From Microbacterium sp. Root53 (GTDB lineage Bacteria; Actinomycetota; Actinomycetes; Actinomycetales; Microbacteriaceae), in the NCBI RefSeq assembly GCF_001426925.1, contig NZ_LMFR01000026.1, positions 1-64,000 of the forward strand: 64,000 nucleotides of DNA, given 5' to 3'. The position numbers were made by a program, and so were the translations under genes. The notes beneath the pieces were generated by a model. The model made no database searches. It was given only the letters and a program-made list of their open reading frames with translations, and was not told the origin of the DNA. Of the stretch, positions 28,842 to 37,271 are shown piece after piece. The stretch's first letter is position 1, and each line of letters opens with the position of its first letter.

Positions 28842-28851
28842 CGCCCTCAGA

Positions 28852-28890
28852 CGCGAACGGGGCCCCGGATGATCCGGGGCCCCGTTCGCG
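28852..28890. terminator. Bidirectional hairpin between lldD and the HAD gene
   Basis: CGCGAACGGGGCCCCGGAT (28852-28870) and its reverse complement (28872-28890) form a perfect 19-bp stem around one unpaired base; it serves the two convergent genes. Confidence 0.8.
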
Positions 28891-28902
28891 TGGAAGCTCG
28901 CG

Positions 28903-29676
28903 TCAGACGCGCACGCCGAGCGTCGGGATGAGCGCGTCGAGCTTGTCGGCCGTGTCCTCCCAGCCCTCGACCGAGACGCACTCGACCTCGCCCATGGCGA
29001 GCACGGGGAAGTCGTTGCCGTCCGGGTCCAGGCGGTCGCCGTAGAACAGCATGTCGGCGAGCGAGATGCCCGTCTCCTCGGCCAGGCGGCGCATTCCGTA
29101 GGCCTTGTCGATGCCCTTGCGGGTGATGTCGACCGACGTGGACCCGCCGGAGCGCACCTCGAGGTCGGGCACGCGCAGGGCCACGGCGTCGCGGAGGGCG
29201 GACTTGCGCTCGCCCGTGGGGTCCCACGCCTTCTTGGCGTCGACCGGCGCGGCCTGGCCGAGCGCCGAGAACGTGATCTGCGAGCCGCGGTCCTCGAGGA
29301 TGTCGCCCCAGGTCTGCGACTCCCACAGGCCGAGGCGCTTGGCCTCCTCCTCGACGGCGGTCAGCGCGCGCCTTTTCTCGTCCGGCGTCAGGTCCTGCGC
29401 GTAGAGCATGACGAGCTCGTCGCCCTGGAAGCGGAAGTACTGCGTGCCGCACGTGGGCAGCAGGTGGATGTGCGACAGCGTCTCGGACGGCGCCTCCGGC
29501 AGCCGCTCGACCACCTGGGTGCGGAACTGCACGATCTGCCCGCCCGAGATGATCGCGACCTCGACCCGGTCGGCCAGTGCGATCAGCAGCTCGCCGATGC
29601 GCGGATCGATCGGGCTCTTCGAGGGGGCGAGGGTGTCGTCGAGATCGAAGGCGACGACCCGGGGCGCGAAGGTCAT
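28903..29676 (-). CDS. HAD-IIB family hydrolase
   Basis: 257 residues. Motif I VVAFDLDDTLAPS, motif II in VAIISGGQIVQF, a C2B-type cap in the middle (about residues 80-190), Lys of motif III in TRKGIDKAYGMRRLAE and motif IV MLFYGDRLDPDGNDFPVLAMG. This is the layout of bacterial phosphomannomutase/trehalose- or mannosyl-phosphate phosphatase relatives; a sugar phosphatase is likely but the substrate is open. The ATG at 29676 starts right before the motif I strand; the longer frame into the tRNA region has no support. Confidence 0.85.
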   Translation of the reverse strand: MTFAPRVVAFDLDDTLAPSKSPIDPRIGELLIALADRVEVAIISGGQIVQFRTQVVERLPEAPSETLSHIHLLPTCGTQYFRFQGDELVMLYAQDLTPDEKRRALTAVEEEAKRLGLWESQTWGDILEDRGSQITFSALGQAAPVDAKKAWDPTGERKSALRDAVALRVPDLEVRSGGSTSVDITRKGIDKAYGMRRLAEETGISLADMLFYGDRLDPDGNDFPVLAMGEVECVSVEGWEDTADKLDALIPTLGVRV

Positions 29677-29767
29677 GGCCTCCAGCCTACGACGTCGCCC
29701 TGAGGGGGCCCGAATCCCGGCGGCGCGCGGGGGCCGGGCGCGGTTCGTGGCACCGCCCGGCATCAGG

Positions 29768-29773
29768 TAGACT
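29768..29773 (+). promoter_or_regulatory. -10 element of tRNA-Pro (TAGACT)
   Basis: TAGACT with TTCGTG (29744-29749) 18 nt upstream as a possible -35. The tRNA begins 15 nt after the hexamer. Confidence 0.6.
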
Positions 29774-29788
29774 TGCAGGGTTGCAAAA

Positions 29789-29865
<77 letters not shown>

Positions 29866-29870
29866 CGCAG

Positions 29871-29902
29871 AAGGGACCCGCCGAGAGGCGGGTCCCTTTC
29901 TC
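29871..29902 (+). terminator. Terminator after tRNA-Pro
   Basis: AAGGGACCCGCC (29871-29882), loop GAGA, GGCGGGTCCCTT (29887-29898), then TCTCGT. Confidence 0.85.
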
Positions 29903-29925
29903 GTCTGCGGGCGTGGCCGGCTCGC

Positions 29926-30504
29926 TCAGACGGTGAGCGTGCGCAGCCACGCGGCGGTGAGGTAGTCCGTTCCGCCGGTGTCGGCGAGGCCGTCGCCCGC
30001 GTCGTGGTGCAGCACGCCGCGCAGGGCGTAGCCGGCCTCGGCGTGGGCCCGCGCCTGGGGGTCGCGCGGCACGGCGCCCTCGCCGCCCACCGCGACGATC
30101 GCGTCGCCGCCGAGATCCGAGCGGTGCAGGGTGACCGCGCGCACCCGGACGCGCCCGTAGCGACGCGCCTGGTCCTCGGCCGCCGCGATGAGCAGGCCCT
30201 CCAGGCCGGCGCTGCGCCGGGGCACGTACACCGCGACGTCGGCGTGCAGGCCCCCGCGGGGCGCGGCGATGTGGGCCGCGCCGACCGCCCGCGTCCCGCT
30301 GCGCGCCAGCAGCGCCGTGCGGAGCGCGTCGTGCTCGTCCTGCAGCTCGGCGAGCAGCTCGTCGGCCGTGCTCAGGGGAGCGCCCCCGCCGGTCTGCTCG
30401 TTGGTCACGACGCCCACGATCTCGGCGTAGTCGCGGAAGTCCCGCGCGCCGGGGACGTCCAGGCTCTGCGGCAGCGCGACGGGCTTGATCTCGACGGGAA
30501 TCAT
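29926..30504 (-). CDS. Half-length GNAT-like protein
   Basis: 192 residues. The start (VEIKPVALPQSLDVPGARDF and the YAEIVGVVTNE stretch) resembles the N-terminal repeat of the two-domain GNAT acetyltransferases common in Micrococcales (about 400 residues). Strands such as GTRAVGAAHIAAPRGGLHADVAVYV are present, but the acetyl-CoA loop is degenerate (VPRRSAGLEGLLIAAAEDQA, no QxxGxG) and the second domain is missing. It could be an eroded remnant or a single-domain relative. ATG at 30504 has only a weak upstream GGATGGG. Catalytic activity doubtful. Confidence 0.6.
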   Translation of the reverse strand: MIPVEIKPVALPQSLDVPGARDFRDYAEIVGVVTNEQTGGGAPLSTADELLAELQDEHDALRTALLARSGTRAVGAAHIAAPRGGLHADVAVYVPRRSAGLEGLLIAAAEDQARRYGRVRVRAVTLHRSDLGGDAIVAVGGEGAVPRDPQARAHAEAGYALRGVLHHDAGDGLADTGGTDYLTAAWLRTLTV

Positions 30505-30579
30505 CGCCGCCCATCCTGCCAGCGGTCCTCGGCGGCTCCGGGCACCTCGGACGGCTCGTCGCCGAACGGGCGTCGGGGT

Positions 30580-31500
30580 CTACGCGCGGGGCGCGAGGGT
30601 GATGAGGGAGACCTCGGGGCGGCACGCGAAGCGCACCGGGGCGTAGATCGAGTGGCCGAGGCCGGCGCTGACGTTCAGCGGCACGATGCGTCCGCGGTGC
30701 GTCCACATCGACAGGCCGCGGGCCTGGCGCAGCGGGATGTCGCAGTTCGCCACGAGCGCGCCGTAGAACGGCACGCGCACCTGTCCGCCGTGCGTGTGCC
30801 CCGCGAAGAGCATGTCGGCGCCGAGGGCGGTGAAGCCGTCGAGCACGCGACGGTAGGGGGCGTGCGCGACGCCGAGCGTGAGCGGGGCGTCCGGCTCGTC
30901 GGACAGCGCGGCCGCGGCGGCGTCCAGGTCGTCCGAGTCGTGGTGGGCGTCGGCGACGCCCACGAACCGGATGCGGCTGCCGCGCACCGTGATCGTCGTC
31001 GCGCCGTTGTCGATGCCGACCCAGCCGAGTTCGTCCGTCATGAACCCGTCGAGGGCCTCGGTGTCGAGCCGGACCGCCTTGGGGGCGCGCTGGGACGGGC
31101 CGCGGAAGTAGTGGAACGGGTTGCGGGGACCGGGGCCCCAGTAGTCGTTCGAGCCGTGCACGAACACCCCGGGCACGCCCCGGAGCGGCGCGAGGGCCTC
31201 ACGGATGCCGGCGATGCCATCGGCGTGACCGAGGCTGTCGCCCGTGCTGATCACGAGATCGGGGCGCAGGGCGACCAGTCCGGCCATCCACTGCCGCTTG
31301 CGGCGCTGCCAGGGAGCCATGTGGGCGTCCGAGATGTGCAGGATCCGGATGGGCGTCGCGCCGCGGTCCAGGAGCCGCACCACGTGGCGCCGGACCGTGA
31401 ACAGCTGACGCTCGATGCCGACGCCCCAGACGGCGGCCGCGGCACCGGCCGCGCCGACGGCGGCCAGCGCCGTGAGCGCGCTCCGCGAGGCCGACGCCAC
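30580..31500 (-). CDS. Membrane-anchored metallophosphoesterase
   Basis: 306 residues. One N-terminal membrane helix (SALTALAAVGAAGAAAAVWGV) followed by a calcineurin-like domain with all metal motifs: HISDAHM, STGDSLGH, HGSNDYWG (GNH variant GSND) and FAGHTHGGQVRVP. YkuE-like enzymes of this layout act outside or at the membrane on phosphodiesters or phosphoesters; substrate unknown. The GTG at 31500 shares its G with the PBP stop (TAGTG), so the two are translationally coupled. Metallophosphoesterase next to a bifunctional PBP is, from memory, also the order in Mycobacterium. Confidence 0.9.
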   Translation of the reverse strand: MASASRSALTALAAVGAAGAAAAVWGVGIERQLFTVRRHVVRLLDRGATPIRILHISDAHMAPWQRRKRQWMAGLVALRPDLVISTGDSLGHADGIAGIREALAPLRGVPGVFVHGSNDYWGPGPRNPFHYFRGPSQRAPKAVRLDTEALDGFMTDELGWVGIDNGATTITVRGSRIRFVGVADAHHDSDDLDAAAAALSDEPDAPLTLGVAHAPYRRVLDGFTALGADMLFAGHTHGGQVRVPFYGALVANCDIPLRQARGLSMWTHRGRIVPLNVSAGLGHSIYAPVRFACRPEVSLITLAPRA

Positions 31501-34124
31501 TAGTCGTCGTTCCCGTTGCCACCGCCGTTGCCGTTCCCGTTGCCGCCGCCCTCGCCGCCGCCGCCGCAGTCGGCGGCTTCGTAGTGCACGACGACCGCGG
31601 TCGAGCGGTTCGTCACGGTCCCGGCGGCGGGATCCGTGCCGATCGCCCGGCCCGCCCCGGCCTGGTCGTTGTCTCGACACGGGCCGAGCGACACGTTCGC
31701 GAAGCCGGCCCCCTGGATCGCGGCGACCGCCGCGCTCGGCGCCTGGCCGCGCACATCGGGCACCTGCGCGCCCTGGCCGTTGCTCGGCGAGATCGTCACG
31801 GTCGTGCCGCTCGCGACGCGGCCCGAGGGCGGATCCTGCGTCTCGACGACGCCGGCCGGGCGCGAACCCGGGACCGGGGCGCCCACGCTGACGCCGAAGC
31901 CGGCCGCGCGCAGCGTCCGCTCGGCGTCGGCGACCGACATGCCGACCACGTTCGGCAGCGTCACGAGGATGCGGCGCGTCAGGTTCGGGTCGGCCGGCGG
32001 GAACTCGCCGCCGGGGTAGGCCGCGTTCGCGGCGCCCTGCACGGCCCGGGAGATCTGGAAGCGCAGCTGCGACATCTGCCAGCCGTTGACCCACGTGCGG
32101 AACACGTCGACCTCGCCGCGGGCGTTGCCGACCCACACCGCCGTCGTGGCCTTGGTGGACGACTGGATCATCGACGTCTGCCACTTCTCGTGCGTACCGG
32201 TCTTGCCGATCACGGGGACGCCGTCGGCCGCGCGGGCAGGGGTGCCGGTGCCGCCGCTGTTCATCACGGCGGACAGGGCCGACGCCGCGGTCGCGGCCAC
32301 CTCGGGGGAGAGCTTCTGCTCGCACTTCGACTGGGGCAGCGGCATCTCCTCGCCGTTGGCGTCGACGACCTTCTCGATCGCCTTCGGCGGGCACTGCATG
32401 CCGTTGTTGGCGATCGTCGCGTACACCGACGCCATCGCCATCGGGGCGATGTTGAACGACCCGAGGATGTCGAAGGGCACGGGGTGGCCCTCGATGGTCG
32501 AGATCTGCTGGCCGTCTCCGGTCTTCACGTTCAGGCGGTCGGCCACGCGCATGATGTCGCACAGGTTCAGGCGCGACGCCATCGCCAGGTAGCCCGAGTT
32601 CAGCGAGTCGCGCGTGAAGCTCTGCACCGTGCCGGTGTACCCGCCGACGTTGTTGAAGTTGCCGATCTTCGACGTCTGCGGGATCGGGTTGCCGTCGCAG
32701 TTGAAGCCGGGGAACGACGTGCGGTTCACGCCGTTGAGCACCTCGTTGATCGAGTGGTCCTTCTCGAGCCAGTCGAGCAGCGTGAACACCTTGAACGTCG
32801 ATCCCACCGAGAAGCCGTTCGAGCCGCCGTGCGTGCGGTCGCTCGCGTACACGAGCGACGAGTAGCCGGGCTCCGACTCGATCACGGAGGGGTTCTCGCT
32901 GAAGCGCGTGTTCTGCGCCATCGCGAGGACCTTGCCGGTGTCGGCCTCGAGCGTGACGGCGGTCGCGCCGAACTCCATGCCCTCGACGTGCGCCGGGGCG
33001 TAGTCGCGCATCGCCTGCTCGGCGGGCAGCTGCACCCGCAGGTCGAGCGTGGTGTGCACGCTCAGGCCGCCGCGGCGCAGCAGCTCGCGGCGCTCCTCGG
33101 GCGTCTCGCCGAAGGCCGGGTCGTTCTCGATGATGCTCTTGACGTACTGGCAGAAGTACGCCGATCCGCCGGCCGCGACGCAGCCCTGCTCGCGCGGCTG
33201 GATGTTCGGCTCGACCTCGGAGGCGTGCGCCTCCTTGTACTCGTCCTCGGTGATCTTGCCGTCTTCGAACAGGCGCGTCAGCACGTAGTTGCGGCGGTCC
33301 TTGGCCGCGGCGTAGCCGTTCGCCTCGCCGTTGTCCTCGCGGTCGGGCTGATCGATCCGGTAGTAGTTCGGGTTCTGCACGATGCCGGCGAGCGTCGCCG
33401 CCTGCGCGATCGTGAGGTCCTTGGCCGTGGTGTCGAAGTAGTACTCGGCGGCGGCCTCGATGCCGTACGTCACACCGCCGAAGTTGGCGATGTTGAGGTA
33501 GCCGAGCAGGATGTCGTTCTTCGAGTACTCCTTCTCGATGGCGATCGCGTACCGCATCTCCTGCAGCTTGCGCGCATAGCCCTCGGTGCCCTTGGCCTGG
33601 GTCGCCTCGATGAAGCAGGCCTGCTTCTCCTCGTCGGACTGCGCATCCTTCTCGCACTGCTGGATCAGCACGTTCTTGACGTACTGCTGGCTGATGGAGG
33701 AGCCGCCCTGCGTGCTGCTGCTCGTGGCGTTGTTGATCAGCGCGCGCGTCGTGCCGATCAGGTCGACGCCGCCGTGCTCGTAGTAGCGGGGGTCCTCACT
33801 CGACAGGATCGCGTCGTACATGATCGTCGAGACCTCGTCGTACTCCACGGGCACGCGGTTCTGGTCGTAGAACGACGCGAGCGGGTACGGCTCGTCGCTG
33901 TTGGGGTCGTCGACGTAGATCGTGGTCGGCAGCATGGGCTGGTCGACCTCGAGGTAGCTCGGCAGGCTGTCGAACAGCGAGATCGCGCTCGACGCGGCGT
34001 AGCCCGACACGGCGATGGCCGGGGTGACCGTGGCGGTGACGAGGACACCGGCGACCGCGCTCAGACCGACGAGGCCGAGCACGCCACCGAGCACACCGCT
34101 GGCCGTCCTTTTCGCAAGAGGCAT
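31500..34124 (-). CDS. Class A penicillin-binding protein with PASTA domains
   Basis: 874 residues. Short cytoplasmic start, one membrane helix (about 8-32), GT51 transglycosylase with catalytic Glu110 (ILSSEDPRYYEHGGVDL) and GGSSISQQYVKN, then transpeptidase with STFK (442-445), SLN (507-509) and KTG (641-643). Two PASTA domains follow (PNVVGMSVADAERTLRAAGF; VPDVRGQAPSAAVAAIQGAGF), then a Cys-containing Gly/Asn tail. It polymerises and cross-links peptidoglycan; the PASTA domains are expected to bind wall fragments. The ATG at 34124 was chosen over one ten codons upstream because TACGAT lies 6 nt before it. Overlaps the phosphoesterase gene. Confidence 0.96.
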   Translation of the reverse strand: MPLAKRTASGVLGGVLGLVGLSAVAGVLVTATVTPAIAVSGYAASSAISLFDSLPSYLEVDQPMLPTTIYVDDPNSDEPYPLASFYDQNRVPVEYDEVSTIMYDAILSSEDPRYYEHGGVDLIGTTRALINNATSSSTQGGSSISQQYVKNVLIQQCEKDAQSDEEKQACFIEATQAKGTEGYARKLQEMRYAIAIEKEYSKNDILLGYLNIANFGGVTYGIEAAAEYYFDTTAKDLTIAQAATLAGIVQNPNYYRIDQPDREDNGEANGYAAAKDRRNYVLTRLFEDGKITEDEYKEAHASEVEPNIQPREQGCVAAGGSAYFCQYVKSIIENDPAFGETPEERRELLRRGGLSVHTTLDLRVQLPAEQAMRDYAPAHVEGMEFGATAVTLEADTGKVLAMAQNTRFSENPSVIESEPGYSSLVYASDRTHGGSNGFSVGSTFKVFTLLDWLEKDHSINEVLNGVNRTSFPGFNCDGNPIPQTSKIGNFNNVGGYTGTVQSFTRDSLNSGYLAMASRLNLCDIMRVADRLNVKTGDGQQISTIEGHPVPFDILGSFNIAPMAMASVYATIANNGMQCPPKAIEKVVDANGEEMPLPQSKCEQKLSPEVAATAASALSAVMNSGGTGTPARAADGVPVIGKTGTHEKWQTSMIQSSTKATTAVWVGNARGEVDVFRTWVNGWQMSQLRFQISRAVQGAANAAYPGGEFPPADPNLTRRILVTLPNVVGMSVADAERTLRAAGFGVSVGAPVPGSRPAGVVETQDPPSGRVASGTTVTISPSNGQGAQVPDVRGQAPSAAVAAIQGAGFANVSLGPCRDNDQAGAGRAIGTDPAAGTVTNRSTAVVVHYEAADCGGGGEGGGNGNGNGGGNGNDD

Positions 34125-34130
34125 AGGGTG

Positions 34131-34136
34131 ATCGTA
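34131..34136 (-). promoter_or_regulatory. Leaderless -10 element of the PBP gene (TACGAT)
   Basis: On the minus strand TACGAT ends 6 nt before the ATG at 34124; no ribosome binding site intervenes. Confidence 0.55.
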
Positions 34137-34238
34137 AGCCGTCAGCCTGGACACGCCCTCCGGATGCTGGGCGCGTCAGGCCGGCCCATCCCAGATCCCG
34201 GCGCCGCGTCGCCGCCTCCCGAACCGGAAGGACGCTCC

Positions 34239-34460
34239 ATGACCACGTGGGAGTACCTCACCACGCCTCTGCTGATCCACAACACCGCCGCCATCCTGAA
34301 CAATTGGGGCAAGCAGGGCTGGGAGCTCGTGCAGGTCGTGCCGAACAGCGAGGGCGGCCTGGTCGCGTACCTCAAGCGCCCCGTCGGCGGGGGCGCCGCC
34401 AACGCGGGCCTCTCGGCCGCGCAGGAGGCCGCCAAGCAGTTCGAGGGGGAGCAGGCGTGA
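34239..34460 (+). CDS. DUF4177-type small protein
   Basis: 73 residues. MTTWEYLTTPLLIHNTAAIL and NNWGKQGWELVQVVPNSEGG match the small DUF4177 fold, followed by a short basic/Ala-rich end. Function not known; in actinobacteria it commonly sits directly before a RidA-like gene, as here. ATG at 34239 with GGAAGGA 9 nt upstream. The last codons overlap the next gene by 4 nt (GTGA). Confidence 0.8.
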   Translation: MTTWEYLTTPLLIHNTAAILNNWGKQGWELVQVVPNSEGGLVAYLKRPVGGGAANAGLSAAQEAAKQFEGEQA

Positions 34461-34924
34461 GCGTCGCCGCCCGCCTGGCCGAGCTCGGCATCGAGCTGCC
34501 CGCGGTCGTGCCGCCCCTCGCGGCGTACATCCCCGCCAAGGCGCACGGCGACGTCGTGCAGACCTCGGGTCAGCTGCCCATGGTGGACGGCGCGCTGCCC
34601 GCCACCGGCAAGGTCGGCGAGGGCGACGGCTTCGTCGACGCCGCGACCGCCAAGCACCTCGCGCGCCGCTGCGCCCTGAACGCGATCGCGGCGGCCGCGG
34701 ACGCGATCGGCGGCGTCGACCGCCTCACCGGCGTGCTGAAGGTCACGGGCTTCGTCGCGTCCGACCCGGCGTTCACCGGCCAGCCCGGTGTGATCAACGG
34801 CGCGAGCGAGGTGCTCGGCGAGATCTTCGGCGAGGCCGGCCGCCACTCGCGCTCCGCCGTGGGCGTGCCCGTGCTGCCGCTCGACTCGCCCGTCGAGGTC
34901 GAGGTCGCCTTCACGTTCGCGTGA
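34457..34924 (+). CDS. RidA family (YjgF/YER057c/UK114) protein
   Basis: 155 residues. RidA-like deaminases clear reactive enamine/imine intermediates of PLP enzymes. Motifs: GDVVQTSGQLPM at the N-terminal strand, CALNAIAAAADAIGGVDRL helix, VLKVTGFVASDPAF and the C-terminal GVPVLPLDSPVEVEVAF. The longer form with an added N-terminal helix (ARLAELGIELPAVVPPLAAY) places it in a YjgF subgroup whose substrate is less sure, and the Arg of classic RidA (R105 in TRxC) is replaced here by the PLDSPVE segment. Coupled to DUF4177. Confidence 0.88.
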   Translation: MSVAARLAELGIELPAVVPPLAAYIPAKAHGDVVQTSGQLPMVDGALPATGKVGEGDGFVDAATAKHLARRCALNAIAAAADAIGGVDRLTGVLKVTGFVASDPAFTGQPGVINGASEVLGEIFGEAGRHSRSAVGVPVLPLDSPVEVEVAFTFA

Positions 34925-34942
34925 GTCGCTGTCCTCGGGCTT

Positions 34943-35005
34943 CGACTGGTCCCGGGCGGCGAGACTGGTGTCGGCGAGACCAGTCTCGCCGCCGAAGACC
35001 AGTCG
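34943..35005. repeat. Nested 63-nt palindrome
   Basis: Outer arms CGACTGGTC (34943-34951) and GACCAGTCG (34997-35005); inner arms GGCGGCGAGACTGGT (34955-34969) and ACCAGTCTCGCCGCC (34979-34993), loop GTCGGCGAG. All 24 arm positions pair. It is distinct from the terminator that follows. Confidence 0.85.
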
Positions 35006-35024
35006 ACGCCATCGTGGTGAGAGA

Positions 35025-35059
35025 GAACGGCCCCGTCGGATGATCCGACGGGGCCGTTC
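35025..35059. terminator. Bidirectional hairpin between ridA and acs
   Basis: GAACGGCCCCGTCGGAT (35025-35041) and ATCCGACGGGGCCGTTC (35043-35059) form a perfect 17-bp stem serving convergent genes. Confidence 0.8.
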
Positions 35060-35070
35060 CGCTGTTCAGG

Positions 35071-37041
35071 TCACTTCACCTGGGCCGAGATGACGCTCAT
35101 GACCGCGGTGTCCGCGAGGGTCGTGGTGTCGCCGACCTCGCGGCCCTCGGCCACGTCGCGCAGCAGGCGGCGCATGATCTTGCCCGAGCGGGTCTTCGGG
35201 AGCTCGCCCACGATGTAGACGTCGCGGGGGCGGGCGATCGGTCCGATCTGCTCGCCGACCCACGCGCGCAGCTGCTGCGCGAGTCCCTCGGGGCCGTGCT
35301 CCTTGAGGTAGCTCTCCTTGAGGATCACGAACGCGACCACGGCCTGGCCGGTCGTCTCGTCCGACGCCCCGACGACGGCCGCCTCGGCGGTCGCCTCGTG
35401 CGCCACGAGCGCCGACTCGATCTCGGCCGTCGACAGGCGGTGGCCCGACACGTTCATGACGTCGTCGACGCGGCCCAGCAGCCAGATGTCGCCGTCCTCG
35501 TCGAGGCGCGCGCCGTCGCCCGCGAAGTAGTAGCCCTGCGCCGCGAACTTCTCCCAGTACGTCTCCTTGAAGCGCTCCGGGTCGCCCCAGATGCCCCGCA
35601 GCATGCTGGGCCACGGCTCCGTGATCACGAGCAGCCCGCCCGCGTCGTTGCCCACGGGCTCGCCCTCCTCGGTGACGACGTCGATCGAGATGCCGGGCAG
35701 CGGCACCTGCGCGGAGCCGGGCTTGGTCTCGGTCACGCCGGGCAGGGCCGAGACCATGATCGCGCCGGTCTCGGTCTGCCACCACGTGTCGACGATCGGG
35801 GTCTTGCCGGCCCCGATGACCTCGCGGTACCAGACCCACGCCTCGGGGTTGATGGGCTCGCCCACCGAGCCGAGCACGCGCAGGCTCGACAGATCGCGCG
35901 ACTGGGGGATCTGGCGGCCCTGCTTCATGAAGCCGCGGATGGCCGTGGGCGCCGTATAGAAGATCGTCACGCCGTACTTCTCGATGACGTCCCACCAGCG
36001 GCCGGGCTCCGGGTGATCCGGCGTGCCCTCGTACAGCACCTGCGTGGCGCCGTTCGCGAGCGGGCCGTAGACGACGTAGGAGTGGCCGGTGATCCATCCG
36101 ATGTCGGCCGTGCACCAGTACACGTCGCTCTCGGGGTGCAGGTCGAAGACGTTGCGGTGCGTGAACGCCGCCTGCGTCAGGTAGCCGCCCGACGTGTGCA
36201 GGATGCCCTTGGGCTTCCCGGTCGTTCCCGACGTGTACAGGATGAACAGCGGGTTCTCGGCCTCGAAGGCCTGCGGCTCGTGCTCGGCCGAGGCCTGCGG
36301 CACGACGTCGTGGTACCAGATGTCGCGGCCGGGGGTCCAGTCGACGTCGTTCTCGCCGCGCTTGACGACGAGGACGTGCTCGACCGTCTCCTGCTCGCCG
36401 AGGCCGTTGCGGTCGGCGAGCGCCTGGTCCACGGCGGGCTTGAGCGGCGACACCTTGCCCTTGCGCCATCCGCCGTCGGCCGTGATCACGAGCTTGGCGC
36501 CCGCGTCATCGATGCGCGAGCGCAGGCTGTCGGCGCTGAAGCCGCCGAAGATGACCGAGTGGATGGCGCCCAGGCGCGCGACCGCGAGCATCGAGGCGAC
36601 GGCCTCGGGGATCATGGGCAGGTAGATCGCGACGCGGTCGCCCTGGCCCACGCCGAGCTCGGTCAGCACGTTCGCGAGGCGCTTGACCTCGTCGGTCAGC
36701 TCTGCGTACGTGACGCGGCGCTCGTCGCCGGGCTCGCCCTCCCACAGCAGGGCGACGCGGTCGCCGTTTCCGGCCTCGACGTGGCGGTCGAGGCAGTTGT
36801 AGGCGACGTTCAGGGCGCCGTCGGCGAACCACTTCGCGAACGGCGGGTTCGACCAGTCGAGCACCTGCGTGTACGGCTTCTCCCAGTGCAGGAGCTCACG
36901 GGACTGCTCGGCCCAGAAGCCCTCACGGTCGGTGTCCGCCTTCTCGTACAGATCCGCGCCGGCCACCGCGTTCGCGGCGAACTCGGCCGAGGGCGCGAAG
37001 CGCCGGCTCTCGTTGAGGAGGTGGTCGATCTGGGTGCTCAT
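35071..37041 (-). CDS. acs: Acetyl-coenzyme A synthetase
   Basis: 656 residues. AMP-forming activation of acetate. N-terminal ACAS region (FWAEQSRELLHWEKPYTQVL), adenylate motif FILYTSGTTGKPKGILHTSG, TWWQTETGAIM, YFAGDGARLDEDGDIWLLGRVDDVMNVSGHRLSTAEIE-region and the C-terminal Lys motif KTRSGKIMRRLLRD, the site that is acetylated in regulated Acs enzymes. ATG at 37041 with AAAGGAG. Together with pta-ackA in this window it gives both low- and high-affinity routes for acetate. Confidence 0.97.
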   Translation of the reverse strand: MSTQIDHLLNESRRFAPSAEFAANAVAGADLYEKADTDREGFWAEQSRELLHWEKPYTQVLDWSNPPFAKWFADGALNVAYNCLDRHVEAGNGDRVALLWEGEPGDERRVTYAELTDEVKRLANVLTELGVGQGDRVAIYLPMIPEAVASMLAVARLGAIHSVIFGGFSADSLRSRIDDAGAKLVITADGGWRKGKVSPLKPAVDQALADRNGLGEQETVEHVLVVKRGENDVDWTPGRDIWYHDVVPQASAEHEPQAFEAENPLFILYTSGTTGKPKGILHTSGGYLTQAAFTHRNVFDLHPESDVYWCTADIGWITGHSYVVYGPLANGATQVLYEGTPDHPEPGRWWDVIEKYGVTIFYTAPTAIRGFMKQGRQIPQSRDLSSLRVLGSVGEPINPEAWVWYREVIGAGKTPIVDTWWQTETGAIMVSALPGVTETKPGSAQVPLPGISIDVVTEEGEPVGNDAGGLLVITEPWPSMLRGIWGDPERFKETYWEKFAAQGYYFAGDGARLDEDGDIWLLGRVDDVMNVSGHRLSTAEIESALVAHEATAEAAVVGASDETTGQAVVAFVILKESYLKEHGPEGLAQQLRAWVGEQIGPIARPRDVYIVGELPKTRSGKIMRRLLRDVAEGREVGDTTTLADTAVMSVISAQVK

Positions 37042-37107
37042 CAGCTGCGCGCTCCTTTGCGACGTGGTGCCAGGCCGCATCCGTGCGGCCCCGGGCGCGG
37101 CGGCGCC

Positions 37108-37178
37108 CGTGCGGGAAGCCCCGCACGGCGAATGTAGCCCCGGGCTCCGGAGGGTCGGTACCCACTAAAGGGAGTACC
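37108..37178 (-). promoter_or_regulatory. acs promoter region with dyad operator and leader hairpin
   Basis: On the minus strand TACATT (37136-37131) is a TANNNT -10. Upstream, the dyad GGTACTCCCTTTAGTGGGTACC (given 5'-3' in two halves GGTACTCCCTT and TAGTGGGTACC, 37178-37157) is centred about 34 nt before the -10, where an activator would sit. In the leader CGTGCGGG and CCCGCACG (37108-37127) form a hairpin. The binding factor is unknown. Confidence 0.5.
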
Positions 37179-37259
37179 GGCGCTCGTCCACAGCGCGCAC
37201 CCGCCGCCGGTGTTCGTGCGGTCGGGCGTCCGCCGCTCCGCGCGAGGGCGCCGCCTGCC

Positions 37260-37265
37260 TAGCGT
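37260..37265 (+). promoter_or_regulatory. Leaderless -10 element of tadA (TAGCGT)
   Basis: TAGCGT ends 6 nt before the ATG at 37272. Confidence 0.55.
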
Positions 37266-37271
37266 CGGGGC

